Shown here: positions 1-9,039 of the stretch, one piece after another
Numbering within the stretch: position 1 is the stretch's first letter
How the letters are laid out: the number at the start of each line of letters is the position of its first letter
From: Streptomyces ficellus
GTDB lineage: Bacteria; Actinomycetota; Actinomycetes; Streptomycetales; Streptomycetaceae
NCBI RefSeq assembly: GCF_009739905.1
Contig: NZ_CP034279.1
Location: 1,860,001-1,924,000 of the forward strand
Direction: 5' to 3'
DNA: 64,000 bases
Notes under the pieces: generated by a model
Seen by the model: the letters and a program-made list of their open reading frames with translations, nothing else
Told to the model about the DNA's origin: nothing
Database searches by the model: none
Position numbers and translations under genes: made by a program

Positions 1-11
1 GATGTCCACGG

Positions 12-509
12 CTACGCCTCCTCTTCCTTCTTGTCCTTGCGGTTGAACTCGATCTCCACGCGCGCCTTCGCGATGTCCGGGAACGCGACGCGGCGGGCGG
101 TGGGCTTGCGCCCCTTCACGCCCGGCACCTCGAGATCGAGGCCCTCGTCGTCCACGGAGAGGATGCGGGCCACCAGTTCGCCGCTCTCGTGCAGCTGGAA
201 CTTCACCAGGCGGCCGGTGGCGCGTACGTAGTGGCGGTGCTCGGTCAGCGGGCGGTCCGCGCCCGGCGAGCTGACTTCGAGGACGTACTCCTCGTCGCCC
301 ATCGCGTCCGTCTCGTCGAGCTTCTCGGAGATGGCGCGGCTCAGCTCGGCACAGGCGTCGAGCTCCACGCCCTCGTCCGAGTCCACGACGATCCTCAGCA
401 TCCGCCGCCGGCCCGCCCGGGACACCTCGATCTCCTCGAGGTCCAGGTCCTCTGCGCTGACCAGCGGTTCCAGCAGCCCGCGCAGCCTTTCGCTCTGGGT
501 GGTGCTCAT
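12..509 (-). CDS. rimP: Ribosome maturation factor RimP
   Basis: A 165-residue protein matching RimP, which binds the 30S subunit in the cytoplasm and helps late small-subunit assembly. The family pattern is clear: an acidic N-terminal domain with a VVDSDEGVELDAC segment, the EVSSPGADRPL motif near the middle, and a smaller C-terminal domain ending in a Lys/Glu-rich tail (RKDKKEEEA). The reading frame is open further upstream, but the ATG at 509 is preceded by GAGGAG at good spacing and gives the usual family length. In actinomycetes rimP normally leads a nusA-infB operon, which would lie beyond the left edge. It is divergent from the lipoprotein gene at 683. Confidence 0.95.
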   Translation of the reverse strand: MSTTQSERLRGLLEPLVSAEDLDLEEIEVSRAGRRRMLRIVVDSDEGVELDACAELSRAISEKLDETDAMGDEEYVLEVSSPGADRPLTEHRHYVRATGRLVKFQLHESGELVARILSVDDEGLDLEVPGVKGRKPTARRVAFPDIAKARVEIEFNRKDKKEEEA

Positions 510-682
510 CCGGGTGACTCCTCGGCCGCGTGTGCTGTTGTGGGATCGTCGCGTGTCAGACCAAAGGGTATCCGGTCGCGGGGGGTGTTGCCGTCCACCT
601 CCCGACGGGCCGCGGGTACGCTCGCCTGCGGTGATCTTCGGATCGTGCTGGTCATGGCGGTTCACGGCGGAAGGAGTGACGC

Positions 683-1228
683 GTGGGGTCCACGGGAACG
701 ACACGCAGACGCGCCCTCGTCGCGACGGGCGCGGTCGCCGCGGCCGGTGTGCTCGGCGCGTGCACACCCGGCGGACCGGGCGGTACGGGGACGGCCCCGG
801 CGTCCGAGCGCGCCGCCGCCCGCGCCGAGGCCGCCCTGCGGCGCCGGTCGGCGGCGACGAGCACGGCGCTGCTGACCCGGTACGACGACGTCCTCGCCGC
901 GCACCCCTCGCTGGCCGCCCGGCTGGCGCCGCTGCGCGCGGCCGTGGCGGCGCACGTCACGGCGCTCGCGCCGGGCGGCTCGCCCCCGGCCCCGAGCGCC
1001 CCGGCGGACGCCCCGGCCCGCGCGGGCGCCTCCACCGCCCCCTCCCCCGTGCCCGCCGACCCGGTCGCCGCCGTGGCGGAGCTGGCCGCGGCGGCACGGC
1101 GGGCCGCCGACGCGCACGCCGCGGCCCTGCTCGGCGCACCGCCCGAGTACGCGCGGCTGCTCGCGTCCGTCGCCGCCGCGAAGGCCACGCACGCGTACCT
1201 CCTGACCGGCGAGGGGAGCCCGGCATGA
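683..1228 (+). CDS. Putative Tat-type lipoprotein of unknown function
   Basis: 181 residues starting at GTG, with AAGGAG eight bases upstream. Residues 7-27 look like a twin-arginine lipoprotein signal: TRRRAL, a hydrophobic Ala/Val/Gly stretch, then the lipobox LGAC with the lipidated Cys at position 27. The mature part is Ala-rich and probably helical, with a Pro/Ala-rich low-complexity segment around residues 95-125. The stop overlaps the start of the next gene (ATGA), so the two are translationally coupled. Because the partner is a ferritin-like protein, this may be its membrane-anchored companion. Function unknown; the exported lipoprotein assignment rests on the signal alone. Confidence 0.75.
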   Translation: MGSTGTTRRRALVATGAVAAAGVLGACTPGGPGGTGTAPASERAAARAEAALRRRSAATSTALLTRYDDVLAAHPSLAARLAPLRAAVAAHVTALAPGGSPPAPSAPADAPARAGASTAPSPVPADPVAAVAELAAAARRAADAHAAALLGAPPEYARLLASVAAAKATHAYLLTGEGSPA

Positions 1229-1680
1229 ACGAGCAGGCGGCCGTGACCGGTGAGGCCCCGGACGGGAAGGCCCTCGAAGCCGCGCAGGCCGCGCTGGCCG
1301 CCGAGCACGCCGCGGTGTACGGGTACGGGGTCGTCGGCGGCCGGATCGGCGACACGCGCGCGGCGGAGGCGAGCGCCGCGTACGCCGCGCACCGGGCCCG
1401 GCGGGACGCGCTGGCGCGATCGGTCCGCGAGCTGGGCGGGAAGCCCGCCGCGTCCGCCGCCGCGTACACGCTGCCGTTCCCGGTGCCGGACGCGGCCGCG
1501 GCCGTACGGCTGGCCGCCGAACTGGAGGACCGCGTCGCGGGCGTCTACTCCGACCTCGTACGGGCCACGGACGGCCCGCTGCGGCGGGAGGCGGCGAGCG
1601 CGCTGCGGGAAGCAGCGGTGCGGGCGGTCCGCTGGCGCGGCACCGGCGTAGCCTTTCCTGGGCTCGCCGAGCGGAGCTGA
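1225..1680 (+). CDS. DUF4439 ferritin-like domain protein
   Basis: 151 residues resembling the DUF4439 ferritin-like family of actinobacteria. The sequence is helical and Ala-rich, beginning with a segment of the type ALEAAQAALAAEHAAVYGYG, whose Glu/His positions fit the first helix of a four-helix bundle. A second helix pair follows around LAAELEDRVAGVYSDLVRAT. No signal peptide is visible. Its ATG overlaps the stop of the preceding lipoprotein by 4 nt, so both are probably made from one message. Metal binding is plausible from the fold but is not shown by a complete di-iron motif. Confidence is good for the family and low for function. Confidence 0.7.
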   Translation: MNEQAAVTGEAPDGKALEAAQAALAAEHAAVYGYGVVGGRIGDTRAAEASAAYAAHRARRDALARSVRELGGKPAASAAAYTLPFPVPDAAAAVRLAAELEDRVAGVYSDLVRATDGPLRREAASALREAAVRAVRWRGTGVAFPGLAERS

Positions 1681-1748
1681 GCCCGGTCCACGAGGAACGC
1701 GAGCCCCGGCCACTGTGAGCCGCGGCTCCGAGAGGGAACAACGCACGC

Positions 1749-2642
1749 ATGGGTTTTGAAGCGCCACAGCGACTGGTGCGGGCACTCGGCGAGACGTACG
1801 GGGACGCGGCCGCCGGCGACTGGCTCGCCCGGCTGCCCGAGCTCGCCCGGGAGGCGGTGGACCTGCGGCGTCTGGACGTCGAGCGGGTCATCGCGCCGGG
1901 CGGGCGCAGCAGCCTGGTCGTGCTCGTCACGTTGCCGGACGGCACCCCCGCCGCGCTGAAGGTCGCGCCGCCGTTCGCCGCGCCCGACCTGGAGCGGGCG
2001 GCGCTCACGCACTGGGACGGCTGGGGCGCCGTGCGGCCGCTGGACGGCGCGGGTCCCGACCTGCTGCTGGAGCGGCTCCACACCGAGGTGAGCCTGCGCT
2101 CGCTGCCCGAGGCGAAGGCGCTGCTGGAGGCCGCGGGCACGGTGCGCAAGCTGTGGGTGGCGCCGGCCGAGGGCCACGGGTTCGAGTCGGTCGCCGAGCG
2201 GACCGCGCGGCAGGCGGAGGCGATGCGGGCGGCGAAGGACGCGGAGACGGCCGGGCTGGTGGCGGCGGCGCTCGACGCGCGGGACGGGCTCGTCGCCGAC
2301 GCCCCGGAGGAGCTGCTGCTGCACGGCAACTTCCGCCAGGGCAAGGTGCTGGCCGGTGACCGGGCGCCGTGGCTGGCGGTCGGGCCGGAGCCGCTCGTCG
2401 GTGAGCGGGCGTACGACCTGGCCCGGCTGGTCCGGGACCGGGTCGAGGACCTCGTCGCGGCGGCGTCGGGCGCGGCGTCGGGCCGCCGCCGGGTGAACAA
2501 GCTGGCCGACTCGCTCGACGTGGACCGTGAGCGGCTGCGCGGGTGGACGCTGTTCCGGGCCGTGGAGTCGGGTACGCGGGCCCTCGCGGCGGGGCGGCGG
2601 CAGGACGGCGAGCTGCTGCTGGAGTTCGCCGGCTGGCTGTAG
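1749..2642 (+). CDS. APH(6)-like protein with degenerate catalytic motifs
   Basis: 297 residues with the overall pattern of aminoglycoside/hydroxyurea phosphotransferases (APH_6_hur family). The N-lobe contains AALKVAPP, where the Lys would contact ATP, and the C-lobe contains LLHGNFRQGKVLAGD followed by WLAVGPEPLVGERAYDLARL. In active relatives these segments read HGDxHxxNVL and IDPxPxxGDxxxD. Here the catalytic Asp is Asn, the Mg-binding Asn is Lys, and the DFG-like Asp is Gly. Phosphotransfer is therefore doubtful and the protein may be a pseudokinase. It sits alone on the plus strand between the ferritin-like and SPFH genes. The start follows a GAGAGGGAAC Shine-Dalgarno region. Database labels of aminoglycoside resistance should be treated with caution. 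Confidence 0.75.
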   Translation: MGFEAPQRLVRALGETYGDAAAGDWLARLPELAREAVDLRRLDVERVIAPGGRSSLVVLVTLPDGTPAALKVAPPFAAPDLERAALTHWDGWGAVRPLDGAGPDLLLERLHTEVSLRSLPEAKALLEAAGTVRKLWVAPAEGHGFESVAERTARQAEAMRAAKDAETAGLVAAALDARDGLVADAPEELLLHGNFRQGKVLAGDRAPWLAVGPEPLVGERAYDLARLVRDRVEDLVAAASGAASGRRRVNKLADSLDVDRERLRGWTLFRAVESGTRALAAGRRQDGELLLEFAGWL

Positions 2643-2659
2643 GGACGGCTCCCCCGCAC

Positions 2660-2735
2660 TCCCCGTTCAGCCCTATAGGTGTTATCGCCCGATTGGTGCG
2701 ATATTGGGCGTAAAGCATCCCTACCACCCGGTTGG
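2660..2735 (+). promoter_or_regulatory. AT-richer upstream region of the SPFH gene, likely promoter
   Basis: The gap before the SPFH gene is clearly richer in A/T than its surroundings (for example around GATATTGGGCGTAAAGC) and contains a broken inverted repeat with CGCCC and GGGCG arms (about 2685-2711). Such A/T-rich pockets in this genome are mostly promoters or operators. No confident sigma-factor consensus was identified. Confidence 0.35.
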
Positions 2736-2749
2736 ACGGGAGGGCTGTC

Positions 2750-3694
2750 ATGGTCGAGGAACTGCTGGTAACGGCGGCGGTGCTGGGGTCGGCCGCCCTC
2801 GTCTACGTCGCGGCGGCCGCCAAGGTCGTCAAGCAGTACGAGAAGGGCGTGGTCCTGCGCTTCGGCCGGCTCCGCAGCGGTGTGCGGGCACCGGGGTTCA
2901 CCATGGTCGTCCCGTTCGTCGACCGGATGCACAAGGTGAACATGCAGATCGTCACCATGCCGGTGCCCGCCCAGGACGGCATCACCCGCGACAACGTCAC
3001 AGTCAGGGTCGACGCGGTGATCTACTTCAAGGTCGTGGACGCCGCGGCGGCGATCATCCGGGTCGAGGACTACCGGTTCGCGGTCTCCCAGATCGCGCAG
3101 ACCTCACTGCGCTCCATCATCGGCAAGAGCGACCTGGACGACCTGCTCTCCAACCGGGAGAAGCTCAACCAGGGGCTGGAGCTGATGATCGACAACCCGG
3201 CCGTCGAGTGGGGCGTGACCATCGACCGGGTCGAGATCAAGGACGTCTCGCTGCCGGAGACGATGAAGCGCTCCATGGCCCGCCAGGCCGAGGCCGACCG
3301 CGAGCGGCGGGCCCGGGTCATCAACGCGGACGCGGAGCTCCAGGCGTCGAAGAAGCTCGCCGAGGCGGCCGGTGTCATGTCGGACACCCCGTCCGCCCTC
3401 CAGCTGCGGCTGCTCCAGACCATCGTGGCCGTCGCCGCCGAGAAGAACTCCACGCTGGTGCTCCCGTTCCCGGTGGAGCTGCTGCGCTTCCTGGAGCGGG
3501 CCGCGCAGGACCCGTCGGCCTCGGCCTCGGCCTCGCCGGCCTCGCCGGACCGGCGGCACGCCGCCCCGGAGCAGCCGTCGCTGCACGTCCACGACCCCCA
3601 CCTGCACGACCTGGTCGACGCGCCCCGCGAAACGGCAGCGGCGCCGGCGCCCCAGGTACGGGACGACGACGCCGGTACGGCGGGCTGCATCTGA
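2750..3694 (+). CDS. SPFH/Band 7 (slipin-type) membrane protein
   Basis: 314 residues with one N-terminal transmembrane segment (about residues 3-25). A prohibitin/slipin domain follows: KVVKQYEKGVVLRFGRL, then GFTMVVPFVDRM, TRDNVTVRVDAVIYFKV and the slipin-type QTSLRSIIGKSDLDDLL. A coiled-coil region follows (RQAEADRERRARVINADAEL). The last 60 residues are low complexity, Ser/Ala/Pro then His-rich (LHVHDPHLHDLVD). Such proteins oligomerise on the membrane and organise membrane domains. The ATG at 2750 was chosen over an upstream in-frame TTG because GGGAGGG precedes it. No NfeD-type partner gene is adjacent, so it is a stand-alone slipin here. Confidence 0.88.
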   Translation: MVEELLVTAAVLGSAALVYVAAAAKVVKQYEKGVVLRFGRLRSGVRAPGFTMVVPFVDRMHKVNMQIVTMPVPAQDGITRDNVTVRVDAVIYFKVVDAAAAIIRVEDYRFAVSQIAQTSLRSIIGKSDLDDLLSNREKLNQGLELMIDNPAVEWGVTIDRVEIKDVSLPETMKRSMARQAEADRERRARVINADAELQASKKLAEAAGVMSDTPSALQLRLLQTIVAVAAEKNSTLVLPFPVELLRFLERAAQDPSASASASPASPDRRHAAPEQPSLHVHDPHLHDLVDAPRETAAAPAPQVRDDDAGTAGCI

Positions 3695-3790
3695 GCGCGG
3701 AGCGCGACGGCGCGGAGCGCCACGGGCGCGGGCGGCTCGGAACGGGGTGCCGGGCGACGGTGACGCGTGCGTCGGGCGGCTCCGGGCCGG

Positions 3791-3829
3791 GCACCGGGCG
3801 CCGGGACGCGTGGGCCCGGCGCCCGGTGC
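3791..3829. terminator. Strong hairpin between convergent SPFH and proS genes
   Basis: Perfect 15-bp inverted repeat (arms 3791-3805 and 3815-3829, 9-nt loop) in the gap between two convergent genes. No T-run flanks it, so it would act as a bidirectional GC-hairpin terminator of the type common in streptomycetes. Confidence 0.75.
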
Positions 3830-3848
3830 GGAGTGGCGCGTGCGCGCG

Positions 3849-5549
3849 TTACGCCGAGAGGCGGGCGATCGCCTCGTCGACCGTCAGCTCCTCGCGCTCA
3901 CCGGTGCGGCGGTCCTTCAGCTCGACAACGCCCTCACCGGAACGGCGGCCCGCGACGAGGATCTTCGGTACGCCGATCAGCTCCGCGTCCGTGAACTTCA
4001 CGCCCGGCGACACCCCAGCCCGGTCGTCCACCAGGACCCGCAGGCCGGCCGCCTTCAGCTTCTCCGACACGTCCAGCGCCAGCTCCGTCTGGAGCGCCTT
4101 GCCGGCCGCCACGACGTGCACGTCCGCCGGGGCGATCTCGCGGGGCCAGCACAGGCCCTGCTCGTCGGCGTGCTGCTCGGCCAGGGCCGCCACCGCGCGG
4201 GAGACGCCGATGCCGTACGAGCCCATGGTGACGCGGACCGGCTTGCCGTTCTGGCCAAGGACGTCGAGCTGGAAGGCGTCGGCGTACTTGCGGCCCAGCT
4301 GGAAGATGTGGCCGATCTCGATGGCGCGGTCGATCTTCAGGTCGGAGCCGCAGTTCGGGCAGGGGTCGCCCTCCTCCACGACCACGACGTCCAGGTACTG
4401 GTCGACCTCGAAGTCACGTCCGGCGACGACGTTCCTCGCGTGCTTGCCGGGCTTGTTGGCGCCGGTGATCCAGGCCGTGCCGGACGAGACGCGCGGGTCG
4501 GCGAGGTACCGGACCTTGTCCAGGCCCTGCGGGCCGACGTAGCCGCGCACCAGGTCGTCGCGGCCCTCGAAGTCCTCCGCGGTGACCAGCTCGACGGTGG
4601 CCGGGGCCAGGTGGTCCTCCAGCTTGCCGAGGTCCACCTCGCGGTCGCCGGGCACACCGACGGCCACGATCTCGCCGTCCACCTTGACCAGCAGGTTCTT
4701 CAGCGTGTGGGAGGCCGGGACGTCCAGGTGCGCGGCGAGGGTCTCGATGGTCGGCGTGTCGGGGGTGTCCAGCTCCTCGACCGGGCCGTGCGCCGCGGGG
4801 TCCTCGGGCTGCTGCTTGAACGTGACGGCCTCGGTGTTGGCGGCGTAGTCACAGTTCGGGCAGTAGACGAAGGTGTCCTCACCGGCGGCGGCCGGGGCCA
4901 GGAACTCCTCCGACGCGGAACCGCCCATCGCGCCCGACACCGCCGAAACGATCTTGTGGCGCAGGCCGAGCCGGTCGAAGATCTTGATGTACGCCTCGCG
5001 GTGCAGCGCGTACGACTCCGCCAGGCCCTCGTCCGTGGTGTCGAAGGAGTACGAGTCCTTCATCTGGAACTCACGGCCGCGCAGGATGCCCGAACGGGGA
5101 CGCGCCTCGTCGCGGTACTTCGTCTGGATCTGGTAGAGGATCACCGGCAGGTCCTTGTAGGACGTGCACTGGTCCTTGACCAGCTGCGTGAAGATCTCCT
5201 CGTGGGTCGGGCCCAGGAGGTAGTCGCCGCCCTTGCGGTCCTGGAGGCGGAACAGTTCGGCGCCGTACTCGTTCCAGCGGCCCGTCGCCTCGTACGGCTC
5301 CTTCGGCAGCAGCGCGGGCAGCAGGACCTCCTGCGCGCCGATCGCGTCCATCTCCTCGCGCACCACGCGCGACACGTTCTCCAGGACCTTCATGCCCAGC
5401 GGCAGCCACGACCAGATGCCCGCGGCGTTGCGGCGGACGTAACCGGCGCGAACGAGCAGCTTGTGGCTGAGCGTCTCGGCGTCCGCCGGGTCGTCGCGCA
5501 GTGTCTTGACCATCAACCGGGACATGCGCTGGACCTGGGCCTGGGCCAT
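3849..5549 (-). CDS. proS: Prolyl-tRNA synthetase (bacterial type with editing domain)
   Basis: 566 residues, full length for bacterial-type ProRS, which charges tRNA-Pro in the cytoplasm. Class II motifs are visible: motif 1 region ([19 protein letters not shown]), motif 2 ([21 protein letters not shown]) and a motif 3 region with GIGVSR. Between motifs 2 and 3 lies the long INS editing domain (about residues 220-400), which deacylates Ala-tRNA-Pro. A cysteine pair pattern [10 protein letters not shown] and CPNCGSDLK is present. The C-terminal anticodon-binding domain ends with [12 protein letters not shown]. The start follows GGAGAG. It lies at the 3' end of a minus-strand run, 68 nt after a GNAT gene. 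Confidence 0.97.
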   Translation of the reverse strand: MAQAQVQRMSRLMVKTLRDDPADAETLSHKLLVRAGYVRRNAAGIWSWLPLGMKVLENVSRVVREEMDAIGAQEVLLPALLPKEPYEATGRWNEYGAELFRLQDRKGGDYLLGPTHEEIFTQLVKDQCTSYKDLPVILYQIQTKYRDEARPRSGILRGREFQMKDSYSFDTTDEGLAESYALHREAYIKIFDRLGLRHKIVSAVSGAMGGSASEEFLAPAAAGEDTFVYCPNCDYAANTEAVTFKQQPEDPAAHGPVEELDTPDTPTIETLAAHLDVPASHTLKNLLVKVDGEIVAVGVPGDREVDLGKLEDHLAPATVELVTAEDFEGRDDLVRGYVGPQGLDKVRYLADPRVSSGTAWITGANKPGKHARNVVAGRDFEVDQYLDVVVVEEGDPCPNCGSDLKIDRAIEIGHIFQLGRKYADAFQLDVLGQNGKPVRVTMGSYGIGVSRAVAALAEQHADEQGLCWPREIAPADVHVVAAGKALQTELALDVSEKLKAAGLRVLVDDRAGVSPGVKFTDAELIGVPKILVAGRRSGEGVVELKDRRTGEREELTVDEAIARLSA

Positions 5550-5617
5550 GGGAAACTCTCCTGCGGTGAAAAGTGTGATGGCTAGGAGGTTAGCTCCGGG
5601 GCGGCTGTCGGCGGAAA

Positions 5618-6175
5618 TCAGTTCCGCCCGGCGGACCCCGCCCGGCGCGGTAGCGGCAGCGGCGCGCCCATCACCGCGTACGGCTTCGCGGCGCTCGGGA
5701 AATGCACCCGGCGGGCCAGGTCCTGGTAGCCCAGGGCGCGGTAGAGGAACCGGGCCGGATTCTCCACGTCGATCGCGGAGAGGATCGACCGGGGCTGCTC
5801 GGCGGCGTCAGTGATCGTGGTGATCAGCTCACGGCCCACGCCCCGGCCCTGGAAACCGGGGTGCACGTGGAGCTCGGTGATGACGAAGGAATCGTCCAGC
5901 CAGCCGCCGTGGCCCTCCCGGACCAGATACGGCTGGACCACCGTCGACCACCAGTGCAAACGATCGTTGGGCATCCCGTACACGAACCCGACCAGCCGCC
6001 CGGCGGGCGTCGTCGCCCCGTAGGCGCACGCCCCCGGGCTCTGGAGATGGCGCAGCACGATGTGGCGGCGCACCGCGACCTCGTCCTCGGACAGCCCGAA
6101 GGCGAGGGCCTGCACCGCGAGCGCGGCGTCCACGTGCGCGGCGAGGTCGAGCGGTCGGACCACGACGTCATCCAT
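5618..6175 (-). CDS. GNAT-family N-acetyltransferase
   Basis: 185 residues with a standard GNAT fold. The acetyl-CoA pyrophosphate-binding motif A is [20 protein letters not shown] (Q-G-R-G-V-G), followed by the motif B region [17 protein letters not shown]. No signal peptide or membrane segment. The gene follows another acetyltransferase gene by 22 nt on the same strand and precedes proS by 68 nt, so co-transcription is likely. Substrate unknown; nothing in the sequence singles out protein, amine or antibiotic acetylation. Confidence 0.85.
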   Translation of the reverse strand: MDDVVVRPLDLAAHVDAALAVQALAFGLSEDEVAVRRHIVLRHLQSPGACAYGATTPAGRLVGFVYGMPNDRLHWWSTVVQPYLVREGHGGWLDDSFVITELHVHPGFQGRGVGRELITTITDAAEQPRSILSAIDVENPARFLYRALGYQDLARRVHFPSAAKPYAVMGAPLPLPRRAGSAGRN

Positions 6176-6197
6176 GCGACCGAACCTTACAAGCGGA

Positions 6198-7043
6198 TCA
6201 GAAGAGCACGCTCATGAAGGCGCCGACCTCCTGGAACCCGACGCGGCGGTACGCGGCCCTGGCCGGCAGGTTGTAGTCGTTGACGTACAGCGAGACCACC
6301 GGCGAGACGTCCGCGAGCGCGTACCGCAGCACCGCCGCCATACCCGTCTCCGACAGGCCCCGGCCGCGGTACTCGGGCGCCACCCAGACGCCCTGGATCT
6401 GGCAGGCCTGCGGGGTCGCCGCGCCGATCTCCGCCTTGAAGACGACCTTGCCGTCCTCGATGCGGGCGAAGGAGCGGCCGGTGCCGACGAGTTCCGCGAC
6501 GCGCGCCTGGTAAAGCAGGCCGCCGTCACCCGCCATCGGCGAGACGCCGACCTCCTCCGTGAACATGGCCACGCACGCCGGCATGATCACGTCCATCTCG
6601 TCCTTGCGGATCCGGCGGACGAACGGATCGGGCTCGACGTCCGGGGACGGCCGGTCGGTCACCATCAGCGGCTGGTGCGCGCGGACGTCCCGGGCGGGGC
6701 CCCAACTCGGCTCGAGGAGCCGCCACAGCTGGGCCGTCGGTTCGGCCGGGCCGACGATCGACGAGCAGCGGCGCCCGGCCCGGCGGGCGCGGTCCGCGAA
6801 CGCGCGGACTGCTTCGGGGGTGGCGCAGATCGGGACCAGGTTCGCGCCGGAGTAGCAGAGCGAGCGGAGACGGCCGTCGGTGTACCAGCCCCACATCTCG
6901 CCGCCGAGGCGCCACGGGTCCAGCCCCGCGACCTGCACGCGGGAGGTCACGAACGCGTTGTCGACGGGCTCGCTCTCCAGCACGGCGAGCGCGGCGCCGA
7001 GGTCGCTGGGCTCGAGGACCCGGGTGGTGGTCTGCGTCAACAC
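6198..7043 (-). CDS. Two-domain GNAT acetyltransferase (DUF4081-GNAT)
   Basis: 281 residues. The first half (about 1-135) resembles the DUF4081 domain found ahead of GNAT domains in actinobacteria. The second half is a GNAT domain with a clear CoA-binding motif (GVWVAPEYRGRGLSETGMAA) and the C-terminal SLYVNDYNLPARAAYRRVGF signature. The start is taken at GTG 7043; a TTG follows immediately and is an alternative. A weak GTGAGG lies upstream. The gene precedes a second GNAT gene by 22 nt. It is preceded by a 700-nt gap filled by a repeat element, so its promoter must lie in or next to that element. Substrate unknown. Confidence 0.85.
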   Translation of the reverse strand: MLTQTTTRVLEPSDLGAALAVLESEPVDNAFVTSRVQVAGLDPWRLGGEMWGWYTDGRLRSLCYSGANLVPICATPEAVRAFADRARRAGRRCSSIVGPAEPTAQLWRLLEPSWGPARDVRAHQPLMVTDRPSPDVEPDPFVRRIRKDEMDVIMPACVAMFTEEVGVSPMAGDGGLLYQARVAELVGTGRSFARIEDGKVVFKAEIGAATPQACQIQGVWVAPEYRGRGLSETGMAAVLRYALADVSPVVSLYVNDYNLPARAAYRRVGFQEVGAFMSVLF

Positions 7044-7230
7044 GAGGGGGCCTCACCATGCGTTCCATACGGGTCCTGGCACTGTACCTGGCGACCCGCC
7101 GCGAACGGCAGGCCAGCGCGAGCGCCTCACGGCGGAACGGCGCGCTCCCGGCCCGGCCGGTGGGGCGGAGCCCCGTCTCGCCCGCCCTCCCGTTACGGGC
7201 TCGCCCGCAGGGGCGCCCACCCCGCCCCGT

Positions 7231-7338
7231 TGTGGGCGGGTGCCCAGCTGGGCTCGCTGTGGGCGGGTGCCCAGCTGGGCTCGCTGTGGGCGGGTGCCCA
7301 GCTGGGCTCGCTGTGGGCGGGTGCCCCGCCGGGTCCCC
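7231..7338 (+). repeat. 27-bp tandem repeat, four units, within copy A
   Basis: Three perfect copies (7231-7257, 7258-7284, 7285-7311) of a 27-bp unit beginning TGTGGGCGGGTGCCCAGCTG, followed by a fourth diverged copy (7312-7338). Each unit contains a small palindrome, GCCCAGCTGGGC. Units are directly adjacent without spacers. Perfect identity points to recent slippage expansion. Confidence 0.92.
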
Positions 7339-7735
7339 GGCCCCGTTGTGGGCAAGCACCCTGCCGGTCTCGTTGTGGGCAATCGTCCCGCTAGGGCGGG
7401 ACGGGTGGGCACAACGGGACCGGGGCGGTGCCTGTCGTCGGTTCGCCCTGGGGCGGTGCCCGTTCCCGGTTCGCCTGCGGGCGGTGCCTCGGCCCGGTGA
7501 CCCCCGGTGGGTGGGGGGCGTGGCCCCTCCGGGCTCGCCTCCTCGGGGCCGGCGGCCTCGGGTTACGGGTAGGGGAGCCCCGGTAACGCCGCCGGTCCCC
7601 TGCGGGGGCGACCCTGCACGGCCCCACCCCGGGCGCGTCGCCGGGTGCGGGGCCGTGGGTGGTGCGGCACGGCCCCGCCCCCGGTGCGTCGCCGGGTGCG
7701 GGGCCGTGGGTGGGGCGGTACGCCCCGGTGCGGGG
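7231..7735 (+). repeat. Dispersed hairpin-rich repeat, copy A (intergenic)
   Basis: Fills most of the 703-nt gap between the GNAT gene (start 7043) and ispG (end 7747). It has a 5' module of short tandem units built on TTGTGGGCAATCGTCCCGCT-like sequence, a middle region with GCGGTGCC units, a core (about 7500-7615) with GC hairpins such as GGGGC-GTG-GCCCC and CCCC-TG-CGGGG, and a 3' module in which a TCGCCGGGTGCGGGGCCGTG unit occurs twice. The core string GGGCTCGCCTCCTCGGGGCC is identical in copies B and C. Open frames crossing it encode only low-complexity Gly/Pro/Ala/Arg and are not genes. Confidence 0.85.
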
Positions 7736-7746
7736 CGGTAGTGGCG

Positions 7747-8901
7747 TCAGCTGACGGTGACGGCGGGTTCGCCGGAGGTCACGCCGTCCTTCTCCATCTG
7801 CTCGGCGATCTTCAGCGCCTCTTCGATCAGCGTCTCGACGATCTTGGACTCGGGGACGGTCTTGATGACCTCGCCCTTCACGAAGATCTGCCCCTTGCCG
7901 TTGCCCGAGGCGACACCGAGGTCGGCCTCACGGGCCTCACCCGGACCGTTGACGACGCAGCCCATGACCGCGACGCGCAGCGGGACCTCCATGCCCTCCA
8001 GGCCCGCGCTGACCTGGTCGGCCAGCTTGTAGACGTCGACCTGGGCACGCCCGCACGACGGGCAGGACACGATCTCCAGACGACGCTGACGGAGGTTGAG
8101 GGATTCGAGGATCTGGATGCCGACCTTGACCTCCTCGGCCGGCGGGGCCGACAGGGAGACGCGGATGGTGTCGCCGATGCCCTCGGAGAGCAGGGCGCCG
8201 AAGGCGACGGCCGACTTGATGGTGCCCTGGAAGGCCGGGCCGGCCTCGGTGACGCCGAGGTGCAGCGGGTAGTCGCACTGGGCGGCGAGCTGCCGGTAGG
8301 CGTTGACCATGACGACCGGGTCGTTGTGCTTGACCGAGATCTTGATGTCGCGGAAGCCGTGCTCCTCGAACAGGGACGCCTCCCAGAGGGCCGACTCGAC
8401 GAGCGCCTCGGGGGTGGCCTTGCCGTACTTCTCCAGCAGGCGGCGGTCGAGGGAGCCCGCGTTGACGCCGATGCGGATCGGGGTGCCCGCGTCGCCGGCG
8501 GCCTTGGCGATCTCCTTGACCTTGTCGTCGAACTGCTTGATGTTGCCCGGGTTGACCCGGACGGCCGCGCAGCCCGCGTCGATGGCGGCGAAGACGTACT
8601 TCGGCTGGAAGTGGATGTCGGCGATGACCGGGATCTGCGACTTGCGGGCGATCGTGGAGAGGGCGTCGGCGTCGTCCTGCGTGGGGCAGGCGACGCGGAC
8701 GATCTGGCAGCCGGACGCGGTCAGCTCGGCGATCTGCTGGAGCGTGGCACCGATGTCGGAGGTGCGCGTCGTCGTCATCGACTGCACCGACACGGGCGCG
8801 TCGCCGCCCACGGCCACCGAGCCGACCTGGATCTTGCGGCTGACGCGGCGGTCGGCCAGCTTGGTCGGAACGGACGGGATACCGAGAGAAATCGCGGTCA
8901 T
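7747..8901 (-). CDS. ispG: 4-hydroxy-3-methylbut-2-enyl-diphosphate synthase IspG
   Basis: 384 residues. IspG (GcpE) converts MEcPP to HMBPP, the penultimate step of the MEP isoprenoid pathway, using a [4Fe-4S] cluster. The TIM-barrel half includes [23 protein letters not shown] and RVNPGNIK. The cluster cysteines are in SCPSCGR and [11 protein letters not shown]. The frame extends upstream to 8982, but the family start [10 protein letters not shown] at 8901 is chosen; its Shine-Dalgarno is weak. It is the last of dxr-rseP-ispG on this strand. A hairpin between rseP and ispG (8981-9010) suggests partly separate transcription. In Streptomyces this is often one of two ispG copies. Confidence 0.95.
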   Translation of the reverse strand: MTAISLGIPSVPTKLADRRVSRKIQVGSVAVGGDAPVSVQSMTTTRTSDIGATLQQIAELTASGCQIVRVACPTQDDADALSTIARKSQIPVIADIHFQPKYVFAAIDAGCAAVRVNPGNIKQFDDKVKEIAKAAGDAGTPIRIGVNAGSLDRRLLEKYGKATPEALVESALWEASLFEEHGFRDIKISVKHNDPVVMVNAYRQLAAQCDYPLHLGVTEAGPAFQGTIKSAVAFGALLSEGIGDTIRVSLSAPPAEEVKVGIQILESLNLRQRRLEIVSCPSCGRAQVDVYKLADQVSAGLEGMEVPLRVAVMGCVVNGPGEAREADLGVASGNGKGQIFVKGEVIKTVPESKIVETLIEEALKIAEQMEKDGVTSGEPAVTVS

Positions 8902-8980
8902 CTGCTGTGCAACCCCAAGGTGTGGATCGAGGTCCCGAGATCGGCGGGCTCCGGCTTCGAGGTTACAGGCCCTCGATGAC

Positions 8981-9010
8981 ACGGCCGGACACCGCGGGGT
9001 GTCCGGCCGT
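8981..9010 (-). terminator. Hairpin between rseP and ispG
   Basis: Perfect 13-bp stem (8981-8993 with 8998-9010) and 4-nt loop, located after the rseP stop and before ispG. No T-run follows. It could terminate part of the upstream transcript or stabilise its 3' end, which would leave ispG partly on its own promoter. Confidence 0.6.
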
Positions 9011-9039
9011 TGTCGTTCACGCGTACGTACGCCGTGGGT

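Noticed and set aside
1749..2642. Aminoglycoside resistance gene
   Set aside because: All key catalytic residues are changed, and the context is a core chromosomal region.
3372..5585. A 737-codon open frame on the plus strand
   Set aside because: It is antisense to proS and has Val/Leu/Asp/Arg-rich composition typical of a GC-frame shadow.
7231..7338. CRISPR-like array
   Set aside because: The repeats are directly adjacent with no spacers and no cas genes are present.
7058..7741. Open frame with tandem GGCPAGLAV peptide repeats
   Set aside because: The peptide repeat is only the translation of the 27-bp DNA repeat; the rest matches repeat copies that lie between genes elsewhere.
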